From NCBI RefSeq assembly GCF_016863535.1, contig NZ_BOPB01000002.1:124001-188000 (forward strand): 64,000 nt of DNA. Reading direction: 5' to 3'. Every line of letters starts with the position of its first letter. Position 1 is the first letter of the stretch. This stretch comes from Micromonospora lutea (GTDB lineage: Bacteria; Actinomycetota; Actinomycetes; Mycobacteriales; Micromonosporaceae). A program made the position numbers and the translations under genes. Under the pieces are notes generated by a model, which saw nothing but the letters and a program-made list of their open reading frames with translations, was not told the DNA's origin and did not search any database. Positions 35,241 through 44,077 of the stretch are shown here, in pieces.

Positions 35241-36071
35241 TTGCCAGCCGCAAGCCAGCAAGAAAACTTGTTGCTACTGAATCACAGGATTCGACAGACG
35301 GAGCAGGCGCTGGAGTACGCGCGCCGGCGGCGAAAGCTGTCTTATGTGAGCATGGCTTTCGGGCCGATCTTGATCGCTGCTGTCTACGCAGCCATATGGC
35401 TGCCGTGGTGGGGCGGTGAGTCGAAGAAGATTGTCCTGATACCCACTTTCTTCGTGGCGCTGTGTTTTGGTGTGGCTGCTTTTAGGCTGACCAAAGATCC
35501 GGGTGGGCCTATCGATAAAGAGCGGTCCGATAAGCGGCCGTCCGAGCCGGAACTGGAACTTGCGCTTGCTCGGCTTCGGGATGAACGGAAGCTCGTAGTT
35601 GCCGGAATTCAAGGCGACTTGAAGGTGCGCCGCGTGGCGTATAAGGAGGACGCCTATTCTGATATCGACCAGCTAAGAACGGAGAGTAGGAAATACAGGG
35701 TAGTAAATAACGCCCTCCAGGGCTTCTTGATCATCGGATCCCTCGCGGCCACGGGGATTGCCGGAATTGCGGATAGAATGACCTGGGATCGATGGACGAT
35801 CCTCGGGCTCACTTTCCTTGTGGGTGTCACTAGCGGCTTCATGGGTTACTTTAAATATAAGGAGCGGAGTTTCTACCTACAGCAAACCGCTGATGCCATT
35901 GAGTCGGAGTGGGAAGCTGTCGAGGTTGGAGTGGGGAGATACAAGAGAATTCCCAACGAGGAGGATCAGCTTGCTGAATTTGTCGAGGAGGTGCATCGAC
36001 TGAAGACTGAGCAGAAAAAGCGGCAGCAGAACCTCGAGCAACCGCCGGAATCCCGGAACTCTGGTGATTAA
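35241..36071 (+). CDS. Four-helix SLATT/DUF4231-like membrane protein
   Basis: 276 residues from TTG 35241, which has GGAGG 4 bases upstream. ATG 35220, overlapping the previous gene by 11 bases, would add 7 residues but lacks a ribosome site. Two helix pairs are visible: about 38-58 and 65-82 (FGPILIAAVYAAIWLPWW, IPTFFVALCFGVAAF), then 160-178 and 186-204 (GFLIIGSLAATGIAGIA, ILGLTFLVGVTSGFMGYF). A charged coiled coil lies between, and FYLQQTADAIESEWEAVEVG with a Gly-Arg-Tyr-Lys follows the last helix. This is the pattern of SLATT/DUF4231 2TM effectors thought to permeabilise membranes in conflict systems. GC is about 50% at 35461-35520 (30 of 60 bases). Confidence 0.6.
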   Translation: MPAASQQENLLLLNHRIRQTEQALEYARRRRKLSYVSMAFGPILIAAVYAAIWLPWWGGESKKIVLIPTFFVALCFGVAAFRLTKDPGGPIDKERSDKRPSEPELELALARLRDERKLVVAGIQGDLKVRRVAYKEDAYSDIDQLRTESRKYRVVNNALQGFLIIGSLAATGIAGIADRMTWDRWTILGLTFLVGVTSGFMGYFKYKERSFYLQQTADAIESEWEAVEVGVGRYKRIPNEEDQLAEFVEEVHRLKTEQKKRQQNLEQPPESRNSGD

Positions 36072-36393
36072 TTTTGGTCAATGGCGAGTCTCCGGCGCCT
36101 GTGTAAAGACATGGCAGCTCGAACTCTTCCGAGGCGGAGTGCACCTCACTGACGTTCGCCTACCTCGACATCCTCACCTGGAAGCATGGGGGTGGCGGAC
36201 GGCTCGATCAACCCTTGCCGTCGCATGCAACTGCCCGGCCTGAGTCCTTTTGTTGCGGCCGTCGCCGGGGGACCAAGGTCCCGTGGTCCAGTGACATGGA
36301 CCCTGCCGGCGACGGTCCGGGCAGGAGCAGGCTGAAGATGACCGGTTCGGCCCCCGTGAGCCGTACCGCTGGTGCCGTCGTCAGGAGGGCACG
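36072..36393. other. 322-base intergenic region with possible DosR-type box
   Basis: Contains the GGGACC-AA-GGTCCC box at 36269 and a second inverted repeat, GGTCCA-GTGACA-TGGACC (36284-36301). It also holds a plus-strand stretch encoding LTFAYLDILTWKHGGGG, which may be gene debris. Nothing else could be supported. Confidence 0.5.
36269..36282. promoter_or_regulatory. GGGACC-AA-GGTCCC box, DosR/DevR-like
   Basis: A 6-2-6 inverted repeat resembling the DosR consensus core GGGACT(N)2AGTCCC of actinomycetes, 112 bases before the next start. If real, the downstream membrane protein would be induced by hypoxia or nitric oxide. Confidence 0.45.
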
Positions 36394-37308
36394 ATGACCG
36401 CGCAGCTTGCTACCCGCGCACCGCAGCGACCGCCGATTCACCGGCAGTCGCGTCTGCTCGCCTGGGCCCTGGCCGCCACGGCCGGTGCGATCGCGGCAGC
36501 GGCGCTCGTCGGCCCGCTGGGGCTGGGTTTGATGCGGTACCGCACCTCGGACACCACCCTCAACCAGCTGCTGGGCAGCGACGCGGCCGCGCTCTTCGTC
36601 GTCGCTCCGCTGGCGCTCGTGGCGGCACTGCTCGCCGCCCGCCGGCACCCGGTGGCGCCGCTGCTGGCGACCGGCGTCGGCGGGTACGCCGTCTACACGT
36701 ACGCTCAGGTCATCATCGGTCAGGAGTACCTGCGCCTGCCCGGCAACGTCGAGCGTTTCTTCCCGCTGCTGCTCACCGTGTTCCTGCTCGCCGAGGCGTT
36801 GCTGGTCCTCGGCTGGCGGGGGACGCCTGCCCACCTGCCGCCACCGTCACCGCGGCTGGCTCGTACGGCCGGCGTGACGCTGCTGGTGTTGGCGGCCTTC
36901 CTGGTGTTCGGCCAGCACCTGCGTCCGATGCTGATCGCCTGGCAGGACCCGTCCCGGCTGACCGAGTACGCCTCCAGCCCCACCCCGTTCTGGATGGTCA
37001 AGCTGATGGACCTCGGCATCATCGTCCCGGCCGCCGTCGCCACCGGCATCGGCGTGCTGCGGCACGCCCCTTGGGCGCGTCGAATGATGTACGCGCTGCT
37101 CACCGGCTACAGCTGCCTCGCTGTCTCGGTCGCGGCGATGGCGGTGGTGATGATCGCCAACGGCGACCCGGACGCGTCCCCCGCGCTGGCGGTGGGGTTC
37201 GGGCTCTTCGCCCTGCTCTTCGTCACGCTGACTGCAATGCTGTACCGCCCCCTGCTCCGGCGGAGAGTAGACGACTACGACGGGCCGTATGCAGCCGCCG
37301 ACGAGTAG
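36394..37308 (+). CDS. Polytopic membrane protein of unknown function
   Basis: 304 residues with about eight membrane helices, for example LLAWALAATAGAIAAAALVG, ALFVVAPLALVAALLAA, LLTVFLLAEALLVLGW and LAVSVAAMAVVMIANGD. No catalytic motif is seen. ATG 36394 has AGGAGG 6 bases upstream, a strong site. A possible DosR-type box lies upstream, which would link it to low-oxygen survival. The GIY-YIG gene starts 10 bases after its stop, so the two may be co-transcribed. Function unknown. Confidence 0.75.
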   Translation: MTAQLATRAPQRPPIHRQSRLLAWALAATAGAIAAAALVGPLGLGLMRYRTSDTTLNQLLGSDAAALFVVAPLALVAALLAARRHPVAPLLATGVGGYAVYTYAQVIIGQEYLRLPGNVERFFPLLLTVFLLAEALLVLGWRGTPAHLPPPSPRLARTAGVTLLVLAAFLVFGQHLRPMLIAWQDPSRLTEYASSPTPFWMVKLMDLGIIVPAAVATGIGVLRHAPWARRMMYALLTGYSCLAVSVAAMAVVMIANGDPDASPALAVGFGLFALLFVTLTAMLYRPLLRRRVDDYDGPYAAADE

Positions 37309-37318
37309 CCTCCCGTGC

Positions 37319-37705
37319 ATGCCTGACTCCATGGTCGACAGTTTGCTGGCCGGCTTCACCGCGCCGCGGCCCTACACCAAAGAGGTCGTCGCCGACGCTC
37401 CTCGCGCGCCTGGTGTGCACGTGGTGATCGATGGCGGCGCCGTCCTCTACGTCGGCCGGACGGGAAACCTGCGCAGGCGACTCCAGCAGCACCTGACCGG
37501 CAACCGCGAGTCGTCGGTGCTGCACCTCCAGGTCGGCGAGTTGCTCGACCGGCAGGGGCCGGCGGCCACGGCGGAGGGCATCGCCGGCTGGCTGGGCCGC
37601 CGCGAGGTCCGCTGGCTGGAAACCGACAACCCGGAGGGTACGAAGGACGCCCTGGTCCTGGCTCTCAAGCCCCGCTTCAACCGTCAGGTGCCGAAACCCC
37701 GGTGA
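37319..37705 (+). CDS. GIY-YIG nuclease-fold protein
   Basis: 128 residues. The GIY-YIG core reads GVHVVIDGGAVLYVGRTGNL, then RRRLQQHLTG, with the catalytic Arg in RTGNL/RRRL and a later Glu in VRWLETDNPEG. The two motif tyrosines are replaced in part (GVHVV for GIY, LYVG for YIG), which is tolerated in this family. The final segment LALKPRFNRQVPKPR resembles small bacterial GIY-YIG proteins. ATG 37319 is chosen; ATG 37331 is possible. DNA or RNA cutting is presumed, the target unknown. Confidence 0.78.
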   Translation: MPDSMVDSLLAGFTAPRPYTKEVVADAPRAPGVHVVIDGGAVLYVGRTGNLRRRLQQHLTGNRESSVLHLQVGELLDRQGPAATAEGIAGWLGRREVRWLETDNPEGTKDALVLALKPRFNRQVPKPR

Positions 37706-37981
37706 CGGGCGGGATCAGCCTCCGTGGAGTTAGCCGAGCTGCTGGTTGCCGTCGGGCCCGGTCGCTCATTGGCAGCAACCGGGCCTCCTCCGTCCACAAG
37801 CCAGGTGTTTTCGGGAATGCCGCCTGGGTACCACATCCTCCGATCGGTAACAGATCTTGTACGCAAGGCGGCATCCACGGCACGGCACCTTGCGGTTAGC
37901 GTCGTTGTTCGCACACCCGATCCTGGCCCCCGGAGTCATGTTGGTGACGAGCCGGCCGGCGGCCTGTCTGGAGGTCTGTGT
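37706..37981. other. 276-base intergenic region
   Basis: No gene or hairpin could be supported. The open frame upstream of GTG/ATG choices in this stretch is not protein-like. It probably holds the promoter of the helicase at 37982. Confidence 0.4.
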
Positions 37982-40885
37982 ATGGCCAGCGGCCAGCCCA
38001 GGAGACTCGTCAATGCCGTCCAGCGGGCGTTGCAGGCGGGGCCGGTGTCCCAGGACGAGCTGATCACGAGCTTGCATCAGGCTGGAATTCGAGTGGACGT
38101 GGGCGTGCTGTGGGAGACGTGCCGTACTCACGGCTTGGCCGATCTTCACGGCGACCAATGGGTGCCGAGGGGGTGGGCGGCAGCCATCAACGAACGTCGC
38201 GACACCGCTGGGTCGGCTTCGGCGGGTGGCCTGGGGCCGGGATTGCCGGCGCAACGAACCAGGGCGGGTCCGCCTACGCAGGATCGCCTGGCACGGCGCG
38301 CGGACGCGCAGGTACGACGGCTGGCGGACTCGGTCGGACTGGGGATGCCGGAACCCGTACCGCCGGTCGGGCCGGTGCCGGCCGGCTGGAACGAGGTGGC
38401 GCGGGGTGCATGCCGGGCGCTGGCCGACGAGCTGGCGAAGGTCACCAGCCGGCGCACCGAGACGGATGTGCCGCTCATGGATGGCCAAGAGACGGGCCAG
38501 ACCGCCACGCGACGGTTGGTGCGATTCGAGGCGCAGAGCGAGATCGGCACGGCCGAGGGAACCCGCGGCCTGCTGGTCGTGCAGGAATTGCAGATCGAGG
38601 TCGAGGTGATCTCAGTCTTCGGCGCGGTTGTCACCCTCTCGTTGCCGTCCGACGCTCCGGTGACACGCGAGGCGACGCTCCGGCTCGACATGTCATGGCT
38701 GTTGAACGTCCAGAGCAGGCGGCTGCGGGAGCTGATCGACGGAGGTCCCGGCTTTGATGCTGCGGCTGCCCTGGCGGTTGTCACGCCCGAGAAATCGGCC
38801 GCCACGCCGACCTCGCCACCTGCTGGGGCACGGCTTCGGTCCGCCGAGGTTGAGGGCCTCAACGAGGGCCAGCGCCGAGCCGTCGAACTGGCCCTGACGC
38901 ATGGAGTCACGTGGTTGTGGGGACCACCTGGTACGGGCAAGACCACGACGGTCTCTGCCCTGGTAGCTGCCTTGGCGGCACGGGGCAAGCGGGTGCTGCT
39001 GGCTGCACCCACGAACGCGGCGCTGGACGTGGCGGTCACGTCCCTGTTCGAACGTGCGCCGCAGCTTGCCGAGAACGGAACACTCGTCCGGCTGGGCCAA
39101 CCCACCGACAGGCTTCTAAGTCATCGCGCCGGCAACGCAGTCCTGGTTGATGTTGTCGCCGCGCAACGCGGCGCCCTGCTTGCCGCCGAGCGTGTGGACG
39201 TCGGGCGTCGGCTGCAACAGGCTCGGCACGATCTGGCCGAGCTGCGGCGCGTCAAGGGACCGCTCACCGATGAGCAGCAGCAGAGGCGTTCCGAGCTGGA
39301 GAGCGAGGCGGCTGAACTCGCGTCGGTGGCAGAAGGGCTGGATCGCCTCCTAGCGCAGTTTCGCCGCAAGATCTGCCGGGAGGCGACGATCGTGGCCGCC
39401 ACCGCTCACCAGACCGTGCTCGAGACGCTCAAGGAATTGACGTTCGACGTGGTGGTGCTCGACGAGGCGAGTATGACCACCGCTGTGCTGGCCATGCTGG
39501 TGGCCGGCGCCGGGCGAGGGCACACCGTCATCGCCGGCGACTTCCGGCAACTTCCGCCGGTAGCCGTCGCCGATACGCCCGCTGCCAGGGAGTGGCTGCA
39601 CAAGAGTCCCTTCGAGAAGGCCGGCGTGGCACGCGCCGTCAAGGAGGGTCGTCTCCCAGATCGGCTCGCGGCGCTGACCACCCAGTACCGGATGCGCCCC
39701 GCCATCGGCCACGTCGTCAGCACAGCCTTCTATCGGGAAAGCCCTCTCATCACTGGCGACTCGGTCCCCGGACGCAAACGGGGCAGCCGGATTCGCTGGG
39801 CCAGCGGCGAGTTGCTGGTGCTGGATACCTCACGGCTTGCCGCCCGCACCGCCCGCCGGCAGGGCAGCACCTCGCGGTACAACCTCATGCATGCTCAGGT
39901 GATCGCCGCATTACTTGGCAGCGCCACCACCCAGACCCGCGACCTGGCGATGATCACCCCGTTCACAGCGCAGGCGCGGCTGCTGGAGTCGCTACTGATC
40001 GACTTTGGCCTAGACGGGTGGGCATCCTCAACGGTGCACCGCTTTCAGGGCGGCGAGCGCGACATCGTCATCTACGACACGGTGGACACCGGACGCGGCG
40101 TGGCCAAGCTCCATTCCTGGTTCACCGATCTTGATCCGGACAGTACCGGCAACCGTCTGCTCAACGTGGCGGCGAGCAGGGCGAAGGATCACCTCGTCGT
40201 GGTGGGCGCGTTCGATCAGCTTCACCGCACTGGCTCGTCCGTCGATCCGCTGTGGCGGTTCTTCGCTCACCTGCTCGACCAGGCGGTCCACTTGTCGTGG
40301 CAGGAGGCCATCGATCTTTCTGACGGGACCACGGAGCACGTCCCGTCCACGGATGTGTTGCCGCGGCTTCGCGAGGACATCGCCGACGCGACCGCAGTCG
40401 ACATGTGGCTACCTTCCGCTCCGCTGGTCGGTCTGCCGAAACTGCTGCCGGCCCTGCGATCGCTACCGACACCCCACGGCGAAATTCAGTCCAACACGAT
40501 CTGGGTGGGGCCAGACGGAGACGGGTACCTCCCAGCGGAGGCGCTCCATGCCCGGCGTGAAGGCGTCAACGTGCGTCCCTGCACACCGATCCTGGAGTCC
40601 AGCGCTGTGGTAGGCGACGTCGTCTGGTCGGCCGGGTCGTCACTCCTTGGTCCCGACCCAGGGGTGGTCCTGCGCACGGAGAGCCCCGGGTTCGCCGACC
40701 TGGTGCGTCGCACCCAGCGTCGGAGACGATCGGCGGCGGTACCGGGCACCGGCCAGCTCGGCGACGAATGCGGGCGCTGCCAACGGATGCTCGTCCGCCT
40801 GGAGCTGCCTCGCCGAGGCGCGCCGGACGTGCGCTACGAGTGCATGTTGTGCGACCGGTCGCCCAGACGAGAAAGAAGACGGTGA
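37982..40885 (+). CDS. SF1B (UPF1-like) helicase with N-terminal winged helix and C-terminal zinc ribbon
   Basis: 967 residues. A short helix-rich start (VSQDELITSLHQAGIRVDVG) looks like a winged helix. The helicase core has Walker A LWGPPGTGKTTTVSAL near 315, VVVLDEASMTTAVLAML near 493, IAGDFRQLPPVAVAD, LTTQYRMRPAIGHVV near 568, TVHRFQGGERDIVIYDTVD and LLNVAASRAKDHLVVVG. A coiled coil splits motifs I and II. The tail holds a zinc ribbon, CGRCQRML and CMLCDRS. ATG 37982 has GGAGG 7 bases upstream. Such helicases act on DNA or RNA and are frequent in defence islands. No partner is obvious here. Confidence 0.88.
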   Translation: MASGQPRRLVNAVQRALQAGPVSQDELITSLHQAGIRVDVGVLWETCRTHGLADLHGDQWVPRGWAAAINERRDTAGSASAGGLGPGLPAQRTRAGPPTQDRLARRADAQVRRLADSVGLGMPEPVPPVGPVPAGWNEVARGACRALADELAKVTSRRTETDVPLMDGQETGQTATRRLVRFEAQSEIGTAEGTRGLLVVQELQIEVEVISVFGAVVTLSLPSDAPVTREATLRLDMSWLLNVQSRRLRELIDGGPGFDAAAALAVVTPEKSAATPTSPPAGARLRSAEVEGLNEGQRRAVELALTHGVTWLWGPPGTGKTTTVSALVAALAARGKRVLLAAPTNAALDVAVTSLFERAPQLAENGTLVRLGQPTDRLLSHRAGNAVLVDVVAAQRGALLAAERVDVGRRLQQARHDLAELRRVKGPLTDEQQQRRSELESEAAELASVAEGLDRLLAQFRRKICREATIVAATAHQTVLETLKELTFDVVVLDEASMTTAVLAMLVAGAGRGHTVIAGDFRQLPPVAVADTPAAREWLHKSPFEKAGVARAVKEGRLPDRLAALTTQYRMRPAIGHVVSTAFYRESPLITGDSVPGRKRGSRIRWASGELLVLDTSRLAARTARRQGSTSRYNLMHAQVIAALLGSATTQTRDLAMITPFTAQARLLESLLIDFGLDGWASSTVHRFQGGERDIVIYDTVDTGRGVAKLHSWFTDLDPDSTGNRLLNVAASRAKDHLVVVGAFDQLHRTGSSVDPLWRFFAHLLDQAVHLSWQEAIDLSDGTTEHVPSTDVLPRLREDIADATAVDMWLPSAPLVGLPKLLPALRSLPTPHGEIQSNTIWVGPDGDGYLPAEALHARREGVNVRPCTPILESSAVVGDVVWSAGSSLLGPDPGVVLRTESPGFADLVRRTQRRRRSAAVPGTGQLGDECGRCQRMLVRLELPRRGAPDVRYECMLCDRSPRRERRR

Positions 40886-41087
40886 CAGCCAGGACGGTCC
40901 GGATCGCGCGAGGACGGCTGGATAGGTTCAGACGGGACTGCCCGAGCGTCGCCGCCGGCAGCGGTCACCGGTCTGGTTGACCCCCGGCTGAATTCAAGAC
41001 CATCATGACCCAGCGGCCAGGCAGGCCGCATGACTACACCTGACACCTAGCGGTGCAGGAGACAAGTCCGTCCCGAAGGCAGGTGGC

Positions 41088-41450
41088 ATGAGATCACGTC
41101 GCGTGAGCCTGACGTCTGGCGAACTTATAGACAGGTCGGACTTGCGCACTCCCCGTGATCCTCTTGGCAGTTCGTCCTCTCGCACCTCTCTGCCTACGAA
41201 AGAGAGCGAGATCCGGTACCGCTTGGATGTGAACCTGACGAACCTCGTCGCCGCGATGCAGGCCGGCAGAGAGTCATCCGCACGGGAGCTGCTACGGGAG
41301 GCGCGAGCCCTGGTTGCTCGGCTTCCCCGAGGCTCTTGCGCACCTCAACGCCGCAAGATCGAGGCCGCTGCCCTTGTACTTCGCTCCCCCGTTTGGCGCC
41401 AGGAGGCCGCCGCTAGAAGACACGGCCAAAGTAGGTGGCAAAACACTTAG
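41088..41450 (+). CDS. Hypothetical protein, 120 residues
   Basis: ATG 41088 follows AGGCAGGTGG. The middle is helical (RYRLDVNLTNLVAAMQAGRE, ELLREARALVARLP), and both ends are basic and low in structure. No family is recognised. The stop overlaps the end of the convergent kinase gene by 4 bases. Codon use is only partly like the neighbours, so the coding call is tentative. Confidence 0.4.
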   Translation: MRSRRVSLTSGELIDRSDLRTPRDPLGSSSSRTSLPTKESEIRYRLDVNLTNLVAAMQAGRESSARELLREARALVARLPRGSCAPQRRKIEAAALVLRSPVWRQEAAARRHGQSRWQNT

Positions 41451-42451
41451 GCGCTGTCTGAGGGAGGTTTCGCCGGCTGCAGCCGGGGGCCGAGGCGCCG
41501 ATGAGGCAGCGGCGTCACTGTCCGCCGATTTGTCGTTGGCTGTGTCAGCTCGACGAAGGGCGTCCACTGGGCGTCAGGCTCGTCGCTCTTGATCGATCGG
41601 AGTCGGGTCGCGAATTCAGCCGCCACGGCCTCCGAGCTGGCTAGGAGCGGTGCGGCAGCGGCGATCATCTTTAGCTCCCGTGCTTCGCGCAGTAGTGGCC
41701 AGTCCGGGTCGGTGGTGACGTCGTGGCCGTATGCGGCTGCCAACGCCGCATGCAATCCGCTCCCGCCGAAGCGAGCTTCACCGACGGCGACCGCAGCGAG
41801 GTCGACCTGCCAGGGGCCGACACACGTGGCGTCAAAATCGCAGAGCACAACCAGACCGGACGGGTCGCGTAGCAGGTTGCCCACGTGGGCATCGCCGTGG
41901 ACGAGCCCTCCTGCGGCACGCTGTCTGAGATCGCTAACCCGTGGTTCGAGGCGGTTGCACCAGTCGAGCAGGTAATCACGATCGTTCTCGGCGAGTCCTT
42001 CGGCGTCGGCGATCCGCCGGCGAGCGTCTCCTACCGGGTCCCATGGCGCTAGCGGAAGCGGGGGAGTGCCGTGGGCGTGGAACTCCCGTAAAACCTGGCC
42101 GAGTTCGTTGACGGTTGGAGCTGGGGGCGTGGGTGGGATGTAGGTCCACACGGAGGCGAGCAGGTCACCCACGACCAGTGGTTCCGAAGCTGCCGGGGCG
42201 AGCCGGATCGTGGGGGCGTTGATCAGCGCAAACCAGCGTGCCAGTTCGATGACCTTTGCCACCCGGTCGTGGAGCCGATGGGTCCGCGCAATCCGGATGA
42301 CCAGTTGCGCCTCGGGAAGGGCGAATACGGCGTTGTTCGTGAGCTGTAGCAGTCGGGCATCGCCGGCCGGGACGGCAAGATGGGCGGCAATCTGCCGCAT
42401 GGCGTCGGTCATCGCCTCCTCGGTGAACCGGCCTGTGGCCCGCATACTCAC
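41447..42451 (-). CDS. Phosphotransferase (APH fold), coupled to XRE regulator
   Basis: 334 residues. The catalytic loop GLVHGDAHVGNLLRD lies near residues 177-191 and the metal segment VLCDFDATCVGPWQVDLA about 20 residues later. These are complete APH signatures. GTG 42451 overlaps the upstream TGA (GTGA), so translation is coupled to the regulator gene. The ATG at 42445 would lose this overlap. Substrate unknown. The 270-residue kinase at 44611 suggests two related enzymes around the same regulator. Confidence 0.82.
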   Translation of the reverse strand: MSMRATGRFTEEAMTDAMRQIAAHLAVPAGDARLLQLTNNAVFALPEAQLVIRIARTHRLHDRVAKVIELARWFALINAPTIRLAPAASEPLVVGDLLASVWTYIPPTPPAPTVNELGQVLREFHAHGTPPLPLAPWDPVGDARRRIADAEGLAENDRDYLLDWCNRLEPRVSDLRQRAAGGLVHGDAHVGNLLRDPSGLVVLCDFDATCVGPWQVDLAAVAVGEARFGGSGLHAALAAAYGHDVTTDPDWPLLREARELKMIAAAAPLLASSEAVAAEFATRLRSIKSDEPDAQWTPFVELTQPTTNRRTVTPLPHRRLGPRLQPAKPPSDSA

Positions 42452-43896
42452 GCCCCGAGTTTGAAAGTGGCGAGGTCCTGCGCAAACCTGGCGACTTCTG
42501 GGAGGTCCCGGTGCCATACCAGATCACGGCGCAGGTTGGCGACCCGGTCGATTACCCGCGCCGATCGGATGCTCTGGGCTCGCCGCAACACGCGGTGCCC
42601 AACGGTCAGCGCCTGCTCAGGCTCGTCGGCGAGGAAGAGCGCGCTGCACAGCCCGACCTCGTTGAGCATGCTGCTACGCACGTTTCCGGGACGGAAGGCG
42701 TCGATCGCGTCGGTCACGAAGCGCACCGCTGCCGGCCCGTGCTTCTTGTCCTGCCGAGCCTTGTCCCGGTATACACGGCCGTACTGGGCGAGCAGCTCGC
42801 CACGGTCGTAGAACGCCATCCAACTCGGTTCTCGCTCTGGGCAGATTCGCTCGAACTGCGAACTGGCCTCGCCCAGCGTTCGCTCCGCAGCTCGCTGATC
42901 GCCGACTGCCGCGAGCGAGGCTGCTTCCGCGCCCAGTAGCAGTGCTTCGACTGCTGGCGTGGCCTGCGATCCGAGCTGCCCACGAGCGAGCTGCAAGGCT
43001 GCCAGGGCGTCGCGATTGTGTCGCAGGTGTTGCAGCTGCTTGGCCTGCGAGTACCGGATCATGGCGGTCAAAGGGCGGTCGTCGGCGGCCAGCGCGGCTC
43101 GTTCACCGGCGACGAAATGCCGCTGGGCCTCCGAGTGTCGGCCCGCGTCCAAGGCGGTCCAGCCAGCCAGCTGTCGAGCCGCAGCTACGGCGGCGACAAG
43201 CTGCGGTGTCAAGCTGGCAGGGTGCGACCAGTCGAGCATCCGGTAGACCGACTCTGCGAACCGGGTCACCTCCTGGTACAGCACGCCGCCGCCGCACTCG
43301 TAGTCGACCGACCGGTACAGCTCGAGCACGGCGTTCAAGCGCGCGACATCAGCGGTGCCGATACGTCGGGACTGTAAGCCGGTGCTGCCGCAGAAAAATC
43401 CCGCGCCGGCAGCGACAGCAGCGATACCGGCCAGCAGCGTCCGCCGGCTCTCATCAGGACCCTTCGCCGCCATGGCGGTTCGAGGAGCCGATCTACTCAC
43501 GGTACGGCGTTCCCCTCCCACCATGTCGAACCACAGGTGCTCTGACGGAACACGCAACAGTGTCGCCCAATGCGAGAGCCGGTCGAGGTGGACCAGCGGC
43601 GGGCCGTTTTCGACCCGGCTGAGCTGTGCTTGCGTGATGCCCAGCCACCCCGCCACCACGGCTTGCGGCAACGCGGCCCGTCCGTGGTAGGGGTGGTGCC
43701 GGTACGCCCGGATGACGCGCCCGAGATGGCGCTCGACCAGGGCCGCCCGCAGCGGCGGGTGCGACCAGAACGACGCCGGTACGTCCGGCGGCGCGCTCAG
43801 GCGGTCGCGTTCGGCGGACTGGCAGGGCGTGCAGCGTCCGCTGTCGTTGTCACGGGCCAGGCGGCCCCCGCAGCGGGGGCAGTTCGCAGGTGTCAC
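42448..43896 (-). CDS. XRE-family regulator with N-terminal zinc ribbon and TPR-like tail
   Basis: 482 residues. The start has a zinc ribbon, CPRCGGRL and CTPCQ. A helix-turn-helix follows (LPQAVVAGWLGITQAQLSRV), then a hydrophobic ridge RRTLLAGIAAVAAGAGFFCG and helical repeats such as LTPQLVAAVAAARQLAGWTA and RHNRDALAALQLARG. This is the common large XRE regulator of Streptomyces and Micromonospora that often pairs with small partner genes. GTG 43896 has GAGG 7-10 bases upstream, better than TTG 43902. A perfect palindrome in the divergent gap (43979) is its probable operator. Confidence 0.85.
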   Translation of the reverse strand: MTPANCPRCGGRLARDNDSGRCTPCQSAERDRLSAPPDVPASFWSHPPLRAALVERHLGRVIRAYRHHPYHGRAALPQAVVAGWLGITQAQLSRVENGPPLVHLDRLSHWATLLRVPSEHLWFDMVGGERRTVSRSAPRTAMAAKGPDESRRTLLAGIAAVAAGAGFFCGSTGLQSRRIGTADVARLNAVLELYRSVDYECGGGVLYQEVTRFAESVYRMLDWSHPASLTPQLVAAVAAARQLAGWTALDAGRHSEAQRHFVAGERAALAADDRPLTAMIRYSQAKQLQHLRHNRDALAALQLARGQLGSQATPAVEALLLGAEAASLAAVGDQRAAERTLGEASSQFERICPEREPSWMAFYDRGELLAQYGRVYRDKARQDKKHGPAAVRFVTDAIDAFRPGNVRSSMLNEVGLCSALFLADEPEQALTVGHRVLRRAQSIRSARVIDRVANLRRDLVWHRDLPEVARFAQDLATFKLGA

Positions 43897-43978
43897 CGGC
43901 AACCTCGCCGTTCGCGGGTGGCTGTGTCCGTCGCGCTCCGTCGAGCGTATCCATTCAAGCCGTTACGCGGGCTCGCGG

Positions 43979-43995
43979 TATACGTGCCACGTATA
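43979..43995. promoter_or_regulatory. Perfect palindrome TATACGTG-C-CACGTATA
   Basis: An 8-1-8 inverted repeat, AT-rich, between the XRE gene (43896) and the divergent Cys-tailed protein (44078). A symmetric site of this size fits a dimeric regulator. Confidence 0.6.
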
Positions 43996-44077
43996 TCGAC
44001 GATTCTCGTGGCGTCATTCGGGCCGAGCGCGGCCGGGCGCAGCCTGCGGTGAGGGACCATCCGACGAAAGGATCAGG

